Origin: Hydrogenophaga sp.
GTDB taxonomy: Bacteria > Pseudomonadota > Gammaproteobacteria > Burkholderiales > Burkholderiaceae_C
DNA: 64,000 nucleotides
Assembly (NCBI RefSeq): GCF_025699295.1
Contig: NZ_JAILWB010000021.1
Coordinates: 1 to 64,000, forward strand
Direction: 5' to 3'
Shown here one piece after another: positions 12,080-21,285 of this stretch. The notes beneath the pieces were generated by a model that saw nothing but the letters and a program-made list of their open reading frames with translations, searched no databases and was not told where the DNA came from. Made by a program: the position numbers and the translations under genes. Each line of letters opens with the position of its first letter. Positions within the stretch are counted from its first letter, which is position 1.

Positions 12080-13315
12080 ATGCATTTCGCCATCAAGAGC
12101 CTGACCGCCGCTTCCCTGATCGCCTGCGCACTGGCCGCCCACGCCCAGAAGGGCGAGACGGTCCGCATCGCCTTCATGGACCCACTCTCCGGGCCCTTTG
12201 CCAACGTGGGCCAGAACCAGCTCAAGAGCTGGCAGTTCGCCGCCGAGACGCTGTCCGGCGCCAAGAACCCGGCCGGCGTGAAGTACGAAGTGGTGGGCTT
12301 TGACAACAAGGGCTCGCCGCAGGAAAGCCTGAACACGCTCAAGGCGGCGATCGATCAGGGCTTTCGCTATGTCACGCAGGGCAACGGTTCGGGCGCGGCG
12401 GCCGCCATCCTGGATGCGGTGAGCAAGCACAACGCGCGCAATCCTGGCAAGGAAGTGATCTACCTGAACTACGCGGCGGTGGACCCGGCGCTGACCAACG
12501 AGAAGTGCGACTACTGGCACTTCCGCCTGGATGCCGACACCACCATGAAGATGGAAGCGCTGACCACCTTCATGAAGGACCAGCCCAAGGTCAAGAACGT
12601 CTACCTGATCAACCAGAACTATTCGCATGGCCAGCAGGTCGCCAAATACTTCAAGGAGGGCATCCAGCGCAAGCGGCCCGATGTGAAGATCGCGGGCGAG
12701 GATCTGCACCCCATCGGCCAGGTGAAGGACTTTGCCCCCTACGTCGCCAAGATCAAGCAGTCCGGCGCCGATACCGTCGTCACCGGCAACTGGGGCGCCG
12801 ACCTGACGCTGCTGGTGAAGGCGTTGAACGACGCCGGGCTGAAGTTGCCGATGTACACCTACTACTCCGGCGTCACCGGCACCCCGACGGCGCTGGCAGC
12901 CGGCGGTGAAGGCGAGGTCTACGTGATCGCCTACGGCCATGCGAACCACAGCGGCGAAATCGGCAAGATGGCCGCCGAGTTCAAGAAGAAGTTCAACGAC
13001 GACTACTACACCTACGCCACCTACAACGGCATCAACCTGCTCAGCGCCGCGTTCGCCAAGGCCAAGAGCACCGACCCGGTCAAGGTGGCCGCCGCCATGG
13101 AAGGCCTGTCGTTCAAGAGCTTCGCCGGCGAAGTGACCATGCGCAAGACCGACCACCAGCTGCAACAGTCGCTGTTCGTGACCAAGTGGCAGAAGGCCGA
13201 CGCCAAGAACCCCTACAGCGTGGAAAACACCGGGTACACCTTCGCGCCCGTCAAGCAGATGGAACCATATGTCGCCAGTACCCCCACCAGCTGCGACATG
13301 AAGCGACCCTCCTGA
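12080..13315 (+). CDS. Liv-type ABC transporter substrate-binding protein
   Basis: Signal peptide; VRIAFMDPLSGPFANVGQNQLKSWQFAAE and periplasmic-binding-protein I architecture; followed by livHMGF-type genes. Confidence 0.92.
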   Translation: MHFAIKSLTAASLIACALAAHAQKGETVRIAFMDPLSGPFANVGQNQLKSWQFAAETLSGAKNPAGVKYEVVGFDNKGSPQESLNTLKAAIDQGFRYVTQGNGSGAAAAILDAVSKHNARNPGKEVIYLNYAAVDPALTNEKCDYWHFRLDADTTMKMEALTTFMKDQPKVKNVYLINQNYSHGQQVAKYFKEGIQRKRPDVKIAGEDLHPIGQVKDFAPYVAKIKQSGADTVVTGNWGADLTLLVKALNDAGLKLPMYTYYSGVTGTPTALAAGGEGEVYVIAYGHANHSGEIGKMAAEFKKKFNDDYYTYATYNGINLLSAAFAKAKSTDPVKVAAAMEGLSFKSFAGEVTMRKTDHQLQQSLFVTKWQKADAKNPYSVENTGYTFAPVKQMEPYVASTPTSCDMKRPS

Positions 13316-13334
13316 AATCCTGGGCCCGCGTGCC

Positions 13335-13432
13335 CCGTTCGGGCTGAGTCCTTCGACGGGTCTGGGTCAGGCCCAGTCGAAGCCCGTTCTCCCTCCGACT
13401 CGCTCAGGGTGAACGGGCTTTTCTGTTTCTTC
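13335..13432. repeat. Dispersed repeat copy C (CCGTTCGGGCTGAG..., ...GCTCAGGGTGAACGGG) containing an intrinsic-terminator-like hairpin
   Basis: AAGCCCGTTC (13380-13389) pairs with GAACGGGCTT (13411-13420), then TTCTGTTTCTT. Confidence 0.75.
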
Positions 13433-13446
13433 TGCCTGCCACTTCC

Positions 13447-14394
13447 ATGGAATTCTTCACCATCTTCCTGCTCAACGGCCTGAGCTACGGGCTCCTGCTG
13501 TTCATGTTGAGTTCGGGGCTCACGCTGATCTTCAGCATGATGGGCGTGCTCAACTTCGCACACGCCAGTTTCTACATGCTGGGCGCGTACTTCGCCTACA
13601 GCACGACCGAGCTGGTTGGGTACTGGCCGGCGTTGTTCTTCGCGCCTCTGCTGGTGGGGGTGCTCGGCGCCGTGTTCGAAAAGTACTGCCTGCGCCGGGT
13701 GCACAAGTTCGGCCATGTGCCCGAACTGCTCATCACCTTCGGCCTGAGCTTCATCATCCTGGAGATGGTGCAGCTCGTCTGGGGCACCAGTTCGGTGGAC
13801 TACCGCGTGCCCGAGCTCCTCTCCGGCCCGCTGTTCACCATCTACGGCACCCAGTTCCCGATGTACCGGGGTTTCATGATGCTGGTGGCCGTGCTCATGC
13901 TCATCGCCATCTGGCTGCTGCTCACGCGCACGCGCATCGGCCTGGTGATCCAGGCCGCGCTCACCCACCCGGAAACGGTGGAGACCCTGGGCCACAACGT
14001 GCCGCGTGTGTTCATGCTGGTCTTTGGCGGGGGCGCCGCGCTGGCGGGCCTGGCCGGCGTGATCGGGGGCAATGCCTTCGTCACCGAACCCGGCATGGCG
14101 GCCACGGTGGGTTCGGTGATCTTCGTGGTGGTGGTGGTCGGCGGCATGGGCTCGCTCTCGGGCGCTTTCGTCGCCTCGCTGCTGATCGGCATCATCCAGA
14201 CCTTCGCGGTGGGCATCGACAAGGCGCTGGTCGACCTCGCCGGTGTGGTCGGTCTCACGCTCACCCCCGAGACCTTCGGCTGGGCGCTCTGGAAACTCAA
14301 GATAAGCCAGATCGCGCCCATCCTGCCTTACGTGTTTCTGGTGCTGATCCTCATCTTCCGGCCCAAGGGCCTGCTCGGAACCAGGGAGGGTTGA
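13447..14394 (+). CDS. livH: Liv-type ABC transporter permease (LivH family)
   Basis: LNGLSYGLLLFMLSSGLTLIFSMMGVLNFAHASFYMLGAY. Confidence 0.92.
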   Translation: MEFFTIFLLNGLSYGLLLFMLSSGLTLIFSMMGVLNFAHASFYMLGAYFAYSTTELVGYWPALFFAPLLVGVLGAVFEKYCLRRVHKFGHVPELLITFGLSFIILEMVQLVWGTSSVDYRVPELLSGPLFTIYGTQFPMYRGFMMLVAVLMLIAIWLLLTRTRIGLVIQAALTHPETVETLGHNVPRVFMLVFGGGAALAGLAGVIGGNAFVTEPGMAATVGSVIFVVVVVGGMGSLSGAFVASLLIGIIQTFAVGIDKALVDLAGVVGLTLTPETFGWALWKLKISQIAPILPYVFLVLILIFRPKGLLGTREG

Positions 14395-14396
14395 AC

Positions 14397-15692
14397 ATGC
14401 CGAGCCAATCGCATTACCAGTTCAAGCCCTTGAATGTCGGTCGCTGGATCGTCTGGAGCCTGTACGCGCTGGTGCTCCTGGGCGCGCCGATGGTGTTTAC
14501 CAGCAGTCTGAGCCAGACCCTGCTGAGCCAGATGGGCATCGCCATCATCGTCTGCCTGTCCTACAACATGCTGCTGGGGCAGGGGGGCATGCTCAGCTTC
14601 GGCCATGCGGTGTACTCGGGGCTGGGCTCCTTCATCGCAATCCATACGCTCAATGTCGTGAGCGATGGCCACCTCCCGCTGCCAGTCAGCCTGGTGCCGA
14701 TCGCCGGTGGCCTGGCGGGCGTGGCCTTCGCGATCGTGTTCGGCTGGGTCACGACCAAGAAGGCCGCCACCCCGTTCGCCATGATCACGCTGGGTATCGG
14801 CGAACTGGTCTACGCCATGTCGCTGATGTTCCCCGAGTTCTTCGGCGGCGAAGGCGGGATTTCGGGCAACCGCGTGACCGGCGGCCGGCCGCTGGGCATC
14901 ACCTTCGGGCCGCAGATCCAGCTCTACTACCTGATCGCGGTCTACACCTTCGTCTGCACCGGGCTCATGTTCGCGTTCACCCGCACGCCGCTGGGGCGCA
15001 TGCTCAACGCCGTGCGCGACAACCCCGAGCGCGTCGAGTTCGTGGGCTACAACACCCAGATGGTGAGGTATCTCGCTTTCGTGATCGCGGCCTTCTTCGC
15101 CGGCGTCTCGGGCGGTCTGGCGGCGCTGAACTTCGAGATCGTGACCGCTGAAGTGGTCGGAGGCGCACGCTCGGGGGCCTACCTGCTGTTCACCTTCCTG
15201 GGCGGCGCGACCTTCTTCTTCGGGCCCATCATCGGCGCCATCCTCATGGTGCTGGCCTTCGTGCTGCTGTCGGAATTCACCAAGGCCTGGCTGCTCTACC
15301 TGGGCCTGATCTTCCTGTTCATGGTGATGTACGCGCCCGGTGGCGTGGCCAGTCTGATCATGATGAACGTGCGCGTGGCCGCCTACGGCATGCTGCGCCG
15401 GGTCTGGACGAGCTACCTGGCGCTGGGCCTGCTGGCCCTGGTCGTGCTGGTGGGCGCGGGCGCCATGATCGAGATGGTCTACCACCTGCAGCTCAATGCC
15501 GCGCTGGGAGACGAGCTCACCTTCCTGGGCGCCACGCTCAACGCGCGCAGTCCGGGTAGCTGGTTCGGCTCGGCCTTCGTCATGCTCACCGGCCTGGGCC
15601 TGTTCGAGCTGGCGCGGCGCCAGTTCCTGCGCGAATGGCACCAGATCCAGACCGACATCGAAATCGAAATCAAGCGACGGGAGGCCGTATGA
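14397..15692 (+). CDS. livM: Liv-type ABC transporter permease (LivM family)
   Basis: LLGQGGMLSFGHAVYSGLGSFIAIH, FTRTPLGRMLNAVRDNPERVEFVGYN. Confidence 0.92.
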   Translation: MPSQSHYQFKPLNVGRWIVWSLYALVLLGAPMVFTSSLSQTLLSQMGIAIIVCLSYNMLLGQGGMLSFGHAVYSGLGSFIAIHTLNVVSDGHLPLPVSLVPIAGGLAGVAFAIVFGWVTTKKAATPFAMITLGIGELVYAMSLMFPEFFGGEGGISGNRVTGGRPLGITFGPQIQLYYLIAVYTFVCTGLMFAFTRTPLGRMLNAVRDNPERVEFVGYNTQMVRYLAFVIAAFFAGVSGGLAALNFEIVTAEVVGGARSGAYLLFTFLGGATFFFGPIIGAILMVLAFVLLSEFTKAWLLYLGLIFLFMVMYAPGGVASLIMMNVRVAAYGMLRRVWTSYLALGLLALVVLVGAGAMIEMVYHLQLNAALGDELTFLGATLNARSPGSWFGSAFVMLTGLGLFELARRQFLREWHQIQTDIEIEIKRREAV

Positions 15693-16516
15693 GCGCAGCA
15701 GCGATGGCACAACCTGGCGCGCGACAGGAGGGAACATCCATGAGTGCCGCCACGCCGGCGCTGGAGCTGCGCGACCTGCGCAAGAGCTTTGGCAAGACCG
15801 AGATCATCCGGGGCGCCAACCTGGTGGTGCAGCCCGGCGAGCGGGTGGCCATCATCGGCCCCAACGGTGCGGGAAAGTCCACGCTGTTCAACCTGATCTC
15901 GGGGCGCTTCGAGCCCACCAGTGGCGACGTGCTGCTCTCGGGCCAGCGCATCAATGGCAAGAAGCCCTACGAGATCAACCGCCTGGGCCTTTCGCGCAGC
16001 TTCCAGATCACCAACATCTTTCCCAAGCTCAGCGTGTTCGAAAACCTGCGCTGCGGCGTGCTCTGGAGCCTGGGCTACAAGTACACGCTGTTCAAGTTCC
16101 TTGCCGACCTGGACGACGCCAACGAGCGCGCCGAGGAACTCATGCGCATGATCCACCTGGAGCGCAAGCGCGACGTGCTGGCTATGAACCTCACCTACGC
16201 CGAGCAGCGTGCGCTGGAGATCGGCATCACCATCGGTGGCGGCGCGCACGTGGTGCTGCTGGACGAGCCGACCGCGGGCATGAGCAAGAGCGAGACCAGC
16301 CGTTTCATCGAGCTGATCCGCGAGGTGACGGTGGGCAAGACGCTGCTGACGGTGGAGCACGACATGGGCGTGGTGTTCGGCCTGGCCGATCGCATTGCGG
16401 TGGTGGTGTACGGCGAGGTGATTGCCTTCGATACCCCTGACGCCGTGCGCGCGAACCCGCGCGTGCAGGAGGCCTACCTGGGCACCGAGGCCGAACAACA
16501 GGCCGCGGGACACTGA
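15689..16516 (+). CDS. livG: Liv-type ABC transporter ATP-binding protein (LivG family); alternative start 15740
   Basis: Walker A GPNGAGKST, DEPTAG Walker B, EHDM; atypical signature LTYAEQ. Confidence 0.92.
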   Translation: MSAAAMAQPGARQEGTSMSAATPALELRDLRKSFGKTEIIRGANLVVQPGERVAIIGPNGAGKSTLFNLISGRFEPTSGDVLLSGQRINGKKPYEINRLGLSRSFQITNIFPKLSVFENLRCGVLWSLGYKYTLFKFLADLDDANERAEELMRMIHLERKRDVLAMNLTYAEQRALEIGITIGGGAHVVLLDEPTAGMSKSETSRFIELIREVTVGKTLLTVEHDMGVVFGLADRIAVVVYGEVIAFDTPDAVRANPRVQEAYLGTEAEQQAAGH

Positions 16517-16530
16517 AGGACGGATGCGCA

Positions 16531-17226
16531 ATGCTTGACATACAGAACCTGCACGCCTACTACGGCAAGAGCCATGTGCTGCACGGGGTGTCGTTCCAGG
16601 TACAGCCGGGCGAGATCGTGGCCCTGCTCGGTCGCAACGGCTCGGGCCGCTCCACCACGGCCAAGGCCATCATGGGGCTGGTCGATTGCACCGGCCAGGT
16701 GCGCTGGAAGGGCCAGGATATCCAGGGCAAAAAGTCCTTCGAGATCGCCCACCTGGGCATCGGGCACGTGCCCGAGAACCGGGACATCTTCCCCAGGATC
16801 ACGGTGCACCAGAACCTGATGCTCGGGCAGAAGGGGCGTGGCAAGGGCTCGCGCTGGAGCTTCGACGACATGTACACCATGTTCCCGCGGCTCAAGGAGC
16901 GCCAGCACACCGAGGCCGGCGTGCTCTCCGGCGGCGAGCAGCAGATGCTCACCCTGTGCCGCACGCTCATGGGTGACCCGGACCTGATCATCATCGACGA
17001 GCCGACCGAGGGCCTGGCACCCAAGATCGTCGAACTGGTGGGCGAGTACCTGAAAACGCTCAAGACGCGTGGCGTCTCGGTGCTGCTGATCGAGCAAAAG
17101 CTCACCATCGCCATGTCGATCTCCGACCGCGCGCTGGTCATGGGGCACGGCAGCATCGTGTTCCAGGGAACACCGGACAGCCTGCGCGCGGACCCCTACA
17201 CCCGCAAGGAGTGGCTGGAGGTTTGA
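16531..17226 (+). CDS. livF: Liv-type ABC transporter ATP-binding protein (LivF family) with Arg in Walker A
   Basis: GRNGSGRST Walker A, LSGGEQQ signature, LIIIDEPTEGL Walker B. Confidence 0.92.
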   Translation: MLDIQNLHAYYGKSHVLHGVSFQVQPGEIVALLGRNGSGRSTTAKAIMGLVDCTGQVRWKGQDIQGKKSFEIAHLGIGHVPENRDIFPRITVHQNLMLGQKGRGKGSRWSFDDMYTMFPRLKERQHTEAGVLSGGEQQMLTLCRTLMGDPDLIIIDEPTEGLAPKIVELVGEYLKTLKTRGVSVLLIEQKLTIAMSISDRALVMGHGSIVFQGTPDSLRADPYTRKEWLEV

Positions 17227-17228
17227 AC

Positions 17229-17308
17229 GCCCCCCGCGCCACCTGCGGCGTCACCCCCCTGGGGGCAATGCCTGTGGCCCGGCAAAGCCGGTTCCACGGC
17301 ATTTCTGG
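17229..17308. repeat. Intergenic GC-rich repeat, copy B (shared with 6138-6218)
   Basis: CCCCCGCGCCACCTGCGGCGTCACCCCCCT...GGCCCGGCAAAGCCGGTTCC. Confidence 0.75.
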
Positions 17309-17412
17309 TACGGGCACGTGCGCCGGCCAGGTGCGGGCTTCTGCCCGAGGTTCATTCCGAGACAAGCCGGCGACACCTGGCTCTTGCGGCACTGCACAAT
17401 CTTCCTAGAATC

Positions 17413-17424
17413 GAACGATCGTTC
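17413..17424. promoter_or_regulatory. Perfect palindrome GAACGATCGTTC, TetR-type operator candidate
   Basis: Direct reading; 65 nt upstream of the fadB-like gene start. Confidence 0.5.
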
Positions 17425-17488
17425 TTTTTACCGAAGAACGTCACAGTCAACGCCCTCAGACACTGCCTGACACAACGAAGGAGCTTCC

Positions 17489-19603
17489 ATGACCGCTGAG
17501 TACAAGGTCCACGGCGATGTGGCCGTCATCACCATGAACAACCCCCCGGTCAACGGCCTGGGGTTGTCTACCCGCCAGGGCATCACCGACGGACTGGCGC
17601 AGGCCGAGGCCGATCCGGCGGTCAAGGCGATCGTGCTCACCGGCGCGGGCAAGGCCTTCTCGGGCGGTGCGGACATCCGCGAATTCGGTTCGCCCAAGGC
17701 GCTGGCCGAACCCAACCTGCTGTCGGTCATCCTGGCGGTGGAAAACGCGTCCAAGCCGGTCGTGGCCGCCATGCACAGTGTCGCCATGGGGGGTGGCCTG
17801 GAGCTGGCCCTGGGCTGCCACTACCGCATCGCCGCACCCGGCACCAATGTGGCGCTGCCCGAGGTCAAGCTCGGCCTGATCCCTGGCGCCGGCGGCACGC
17901 AGCGCCTGCCGCGCGCCCTGGGCGTGGAGGCCGCGCTGAACATGATCGTCAGCGGCGAGCCCGTCAAGAGCGAGATGCTGGCGCAGTTGCCCGGCCAGAT
18001 GCTGTTCAACAAGCTGTCCGCCTCGCCCGAGAGCCTGGCCGACGAAGCCCTGGCGCTGGCGCGCGAGATGGCGGCCAAGCACGCCGACGGCAGCGCGCTG
18101 CCCAAGGTGCGCAACCTGCCGTGCAAGCACCCGCAAGGCGACGCCTACTTCCAGTTCGCGCGCAACATGGTCAAGGGCATGTCGAAGAACTTCCCCGCGC
18201 CCGCCAAGTGCGTGGACGCGGTGGAAGCGGCGACGAAGAAGAAGTTCGACGACGGCATGGTGTTCGAGCGCGAGATCTTCATCAACCTGATGTGGACGCC
18301 CGAATGCCGCGCGCTGCGCCATCTGTTCACCGCCGAGCGCGCTGCGAGCAAGATTCCCGATGTGCCGGAAGACACACCGAAGCGCGAGATCGCGTCGGTG
18401 GCGGTGATCGGCGCCGGCACCATGGGTGGCGGCATCTCGATGAACTTCCTCAACGCCGGCATCCCGGTGAAGATTCTGGAGATGAAGCAGGACGCGCTGG
18501 ACCGTGGCATCGCGACCATCCGCAAGAACTACGAAGCCCAGGTCAAGAAGGGCAAGCTCAAACAGGACAAGTACGAGCAGCGCATGGCGCTGCTGAGCAC
18601 CACGCTGAGCTACGACGACCTCAAGGATGCCGACCTCGTGATCGAAGCCGTGTTCGAGGACATCGGCGTGAAGGAGGCCGTGTTCAAGGAACTCGACCGC
18701 GTGATGAAGCCCGGCGCGATCCTGGCCAGCAACACCTCGACGCTCGACGTGAACAAGATCGCCTCGTTCACCCAGCGTCCGCAGGACGTGGTGGGCCTGC
18801 ACTTCTTCAGCCCGGCCAACGTGATGAAGCTGCTCGAAGTGGTGCGTGGCGAGAAGACCGCCAAGGACGTGATGGCCACGGTGATGACGGTGGCCAAGAA
18901 GATCAAGAAGACCGCCGTGGTCTCCGGCGTGTGCGACGGTTTCATCGGCAACCGCATGATCGAACAATACGGCCGCCAGGGCGGCTTCCTCCTCGACGAA
19001 GGCTGCACGCCCGAGCAGGTCGACAAGGCGATGGAAAAGTTCGGCATGGCCATGGGCCCGTTCCGCATGGGCGACCTGGCCGGCAACGACATCGGCTGGG
19101 CGATCCGCAAGCGCCGCTACCAGGAAAAGCCGGACATGAAGTACAGCAAGACGGCCGACCTGCTGTGCGAGAAGGGCCGCTTTGGCCAGAAGACTGGCGC
19201 CGGCTGGTACGACTACGTGCCGGGCAAGCGCGACGCGATCCCGAACGCCGAGGTCGTGAAGATGATCGAGGACCACCGCAAGTCGCTCGGCATCACGCCG
19301 CGCAAGATCTCCGACGAAGAGATCGTGCAGCGCCTGGTGTACGCGCTGGTGAACGAGGCCGCGCACATCCTGGAAGAGGGCATTGCCAACAAGGCCAGCG
19401 ACATCGACGTGGTCTACATCTTCGGTTACGGCTTCCCCGCGCACCGCGGTGGCCCGATGATCTACGCCGACACCGTGGGCCTGTTCAACGTGGTGCAGAG
19501 CATGAAGCGTTTCGCGAAGAACCCGCTGGACGACGCGAAATTCTGGGAGCCGGCACCGCTGCTGGCCCGCCTGGTCGCCGAAGGCAAGACCTTCAACGCC
19601 TGA
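17489..19603 (+). CDS. 3-hydroxyacyl-CoA dehydrogenase / enoyl-CoA hydratase bifunctional protein (FadB-like)
   Basis: N-terminal crotonase ([29 protein letters not shown]), [22 protein letters not shown] Rossmann motif, [15 protein letters not shown]. Confidence 0.94.
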   Translation: MTAEYKVHGDVAVITMNNPPVNGLGLSTRQGITDGLAQAEADPAVKAIVLTGAGKAFSGGADIREFGSPKALAEPNLLSVILAVENASKPVVAAMHSVAMGGGLELALGCHYRIAAPGTNVALPEVKLGLIPGAGGTQRLPRALGVEAALNMIVSGEPVKSEMLAQLPGQMLFNKLSASPESLADEALALAREMAAKHADGSALPKVRNLPCKHPQGDAYFQFARNMVKGMSKNFPAPAKCVDAVEAATKKKFDDGMVFEREIFINLMWTPECRALRHLFTAERAASKIPDVPEDTPKREIASVAVIGAGTMGGGISMNFLNAGIPVKILEMKQDALDRGIATIRKNYEAQVKKGKLKQDKYEQRMALLSTTLSYDDLKDADLVIEAVFEDIGVKEAVFKELDRVMKPGAILASNTSTLDVNKIASFTQRPQDVVGLHFFSPANVMKLLEVVRGEKTAKDVMATVMTVAKKIKKTAVVSGVCDGFIGNRMIEQYGRQGGFLLDEGCTPEQVDKAMEKFGMAMGPFRMGDLAGNDIGWAIRKRRYQEKPDMKYSKTADLLCEKGRFGQKTGAGWYDYVPGKRDAIPNAEVVKMIEDHRKSLGITPRKISDEEIVQRLVYALVNEAAHILEEGIANKASDIDVVYIFGYGFPAHRGGPMIYADTVGLFNVVQSMKRFAKNPLDDAKFWEPAPLLARLVAEGKTFNA

Positions 19604-19637
19604 CCCCACAGCACAAGACCGAACCAGGAGAACTTTC

Positions 19638-20813
19638 ATGACCAACGCCGTCATCGTTTCCACCGCCCGCACGCCCCTGGCCAAGAGCTGGAAGGGCGCC
19701 TTCAACATGACCCACGGTGCCACCCTCGGCGGCCACGCGGTGCAGCATGCCGTGCAGCGCGCCGGCATCGAAGCCGCCGAAGTGGACGACGTCATCATGG
19801 GCTGCGCCAACCCCGAAGGCGCCACCGGCGCCAACATCGCGCGCCAGATCGCCCTGCGCGCCGGCCTGCCCATCACCACCTCGGGCATGACGGTCAACCG
19901 CTTCTGCTCGTCCGGCCTGCAGACCATTGCGATGGCCGCGCAGCGCATCATTGCAGGCGAAGGTGATGTGTACGTGGCCGGTGGCGTGGAAAGCATCTCC
20001 TGCGTGCAGCAGGAAATGAACACCCACATGCTGGCCGACCCCTGGCTTGTCGCGAACAAGCCCGAGATCTACTGGAACATGCTGCAGACCGCCGAACAGG
20101 TGGCCAAGCGCTACAACATCAGCCGCGACGCCATGGACGAGTACGGTGCCGCCAGCCAGCAAAAGGCCACGGCTGCGCTGGAAGCCGGCCTGTTCAAGGC
20201 CGAGATCGCCCCCATCACCGTGACCGCCGGCGTGGCCGACAAGGTCATGGGCCTCACCACGAAGAAGGTGACAGTGGAGGACGACGAAGGCATCCGCGCT
20301 GGCACCACCAAGGAAGGCATCAGCGGCATCCGCCCGGCCGTGCCCGGCGGCGTGATTTCGGCCGGCAACGCCAGCCAGTTCAGCGACGGCGGCGGCGCCT
20401 GCGTGCTGATGAACGAAACCATGGCCGAGAAGCGCGGCCTCCAACCCCTGGGCCGTTTTCTCGGCTTCGCCGTGGCCGGTTGCGAACCCGATGAAATGGG
20501 CATCGGCCCGGTGTTCGCCATCCCCAAGGTGCTCGCCCGCCTGGGCCTGAAGATCGGCGACATCGACCTGTGGGAACTCAACGAAGCCTTCGCGGTGCAG
20601 GTGATCTACTGCCGCGACAAGCTGGGCATCCCGGGCGACAGGCTCAACGTCAACGGCGGCGCCATTGCGGTGGGCCATCCCTATGGCGTCTCGGGCCAGC
20701 GCCTGACCGGCCACGCGCTGATCGAAGGCAAGCGCCGCGGCGCCAAGCGCGTCTGCGTGACCATGTGCATCGGCGGCGGCATGGGCGCAGCCGGCGTCTT
20801 CGAAGTGCTCTGA
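19638..20813 (+). CDS. Acetyl-CoA C-acyltransferase (thiolase)
   Basis: [18 protein letters not shown] active-site Cys, [34 protein letters not shown]. Confidence 0.95.
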   Translation: MTNAVIVSTARTPLAKSWKGAFNMTHGATLGGHAVQHAVQRAGIEAAEVDDVIMGCANPEGATGANIARQIALRAGLPITTSGMTVNRFCSSGLQTIAMAAQRIIAGEGDVYVAGGVESISCVQQEMNTHMLADPWLVANKPEIYWNMLQTAEQVAKRYNISRDAMDEYGAASQQKATAALEAGLFKAEIAPITVTAGVADKVMGLTTKKVTVEDDEGIRAGTTKEGISGIRPAVPGGVISAGNASQFSDGGGACVLMNETMAEKRGLQPLGRFLGFAVAGCEPDEMGIGPVFAIPKVLARLGLKIGDIDLWELNEAFAVQVIYCRDKLGIPGDRLNVNGGAIAVGHPYGVSGQRLTGHALIEGKRRGAKRVCVTMCIGGGMGAAGVFEVL

Positions 20814-20824
20814 GGACGATCGCC

Positions 20825-21268
20825 ATGGCCATGGCCGAGGCCAGCGTCAGCCCCGAGGTGTTTCTCGCCATGGGGCGCGAGGTGCTGGCCGCCCAGCCGT
20901 TCTCGCGCCTGATCGGCGCCGAACTCGCCGCCTTCTCCAGGGGGCGCTGCGAACTGCACGTGCCCATCGTCGAGTCCGTCAAGCAGCAGCTGGGCTTCGT
21001 GCACGGCGGCGTGCTCAGCTATGCGGCCGACAATGCGCTGACCTACGCGGGTGGCAGCGCACTGGGCCTGCCCGTGGTCACCAGTGAGTTCAAGATCAAC
21101 TACCTGCGGCCGGCGATGGGCGAGCGCCTGATCGCGCGCGCCGAGGCGGTGCACACCGGCAAGACCCAATCGGTCTGCCGGTGCGATGTGTTCGTGCTGC
21201 AGGACGGCGTGGAAAAGCTCTGCGCGGTGGCGCAGGGCACCATTGCCGCGCTGCCGCCCAGGACCTGA
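20825..21268 (+). CDS. PaaI-family hot-dog thioesterase
   Basis: QLGFVHGGVLSYAADNALTYAGGSALG...TSEFKINYLRPA. Confidence 0.85.
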   Translation: MAMAEASVSPEVFLAMGREVLAAQPFSRLIGAELAAFSRGRCELHVPIVESVKQQLGFVHGGVLSYAADNALTYAGGSALGLPVVTSEFKINYLRPAMGERLIARAEAVHTGKTQSVCRCDVFVLQDGVEKLCAVAQGTIAALPPRT

Positions 21269-21285
21269 ACAGAAGAAGAGACACC

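Noticed and set aside
17456-20059. 867-aa minus-strand ORF
   Set aside because: Antisense to clear FadB-like and thiolase genes; His/Arg/Val-rich composition typical of GC-rich shadow frames.
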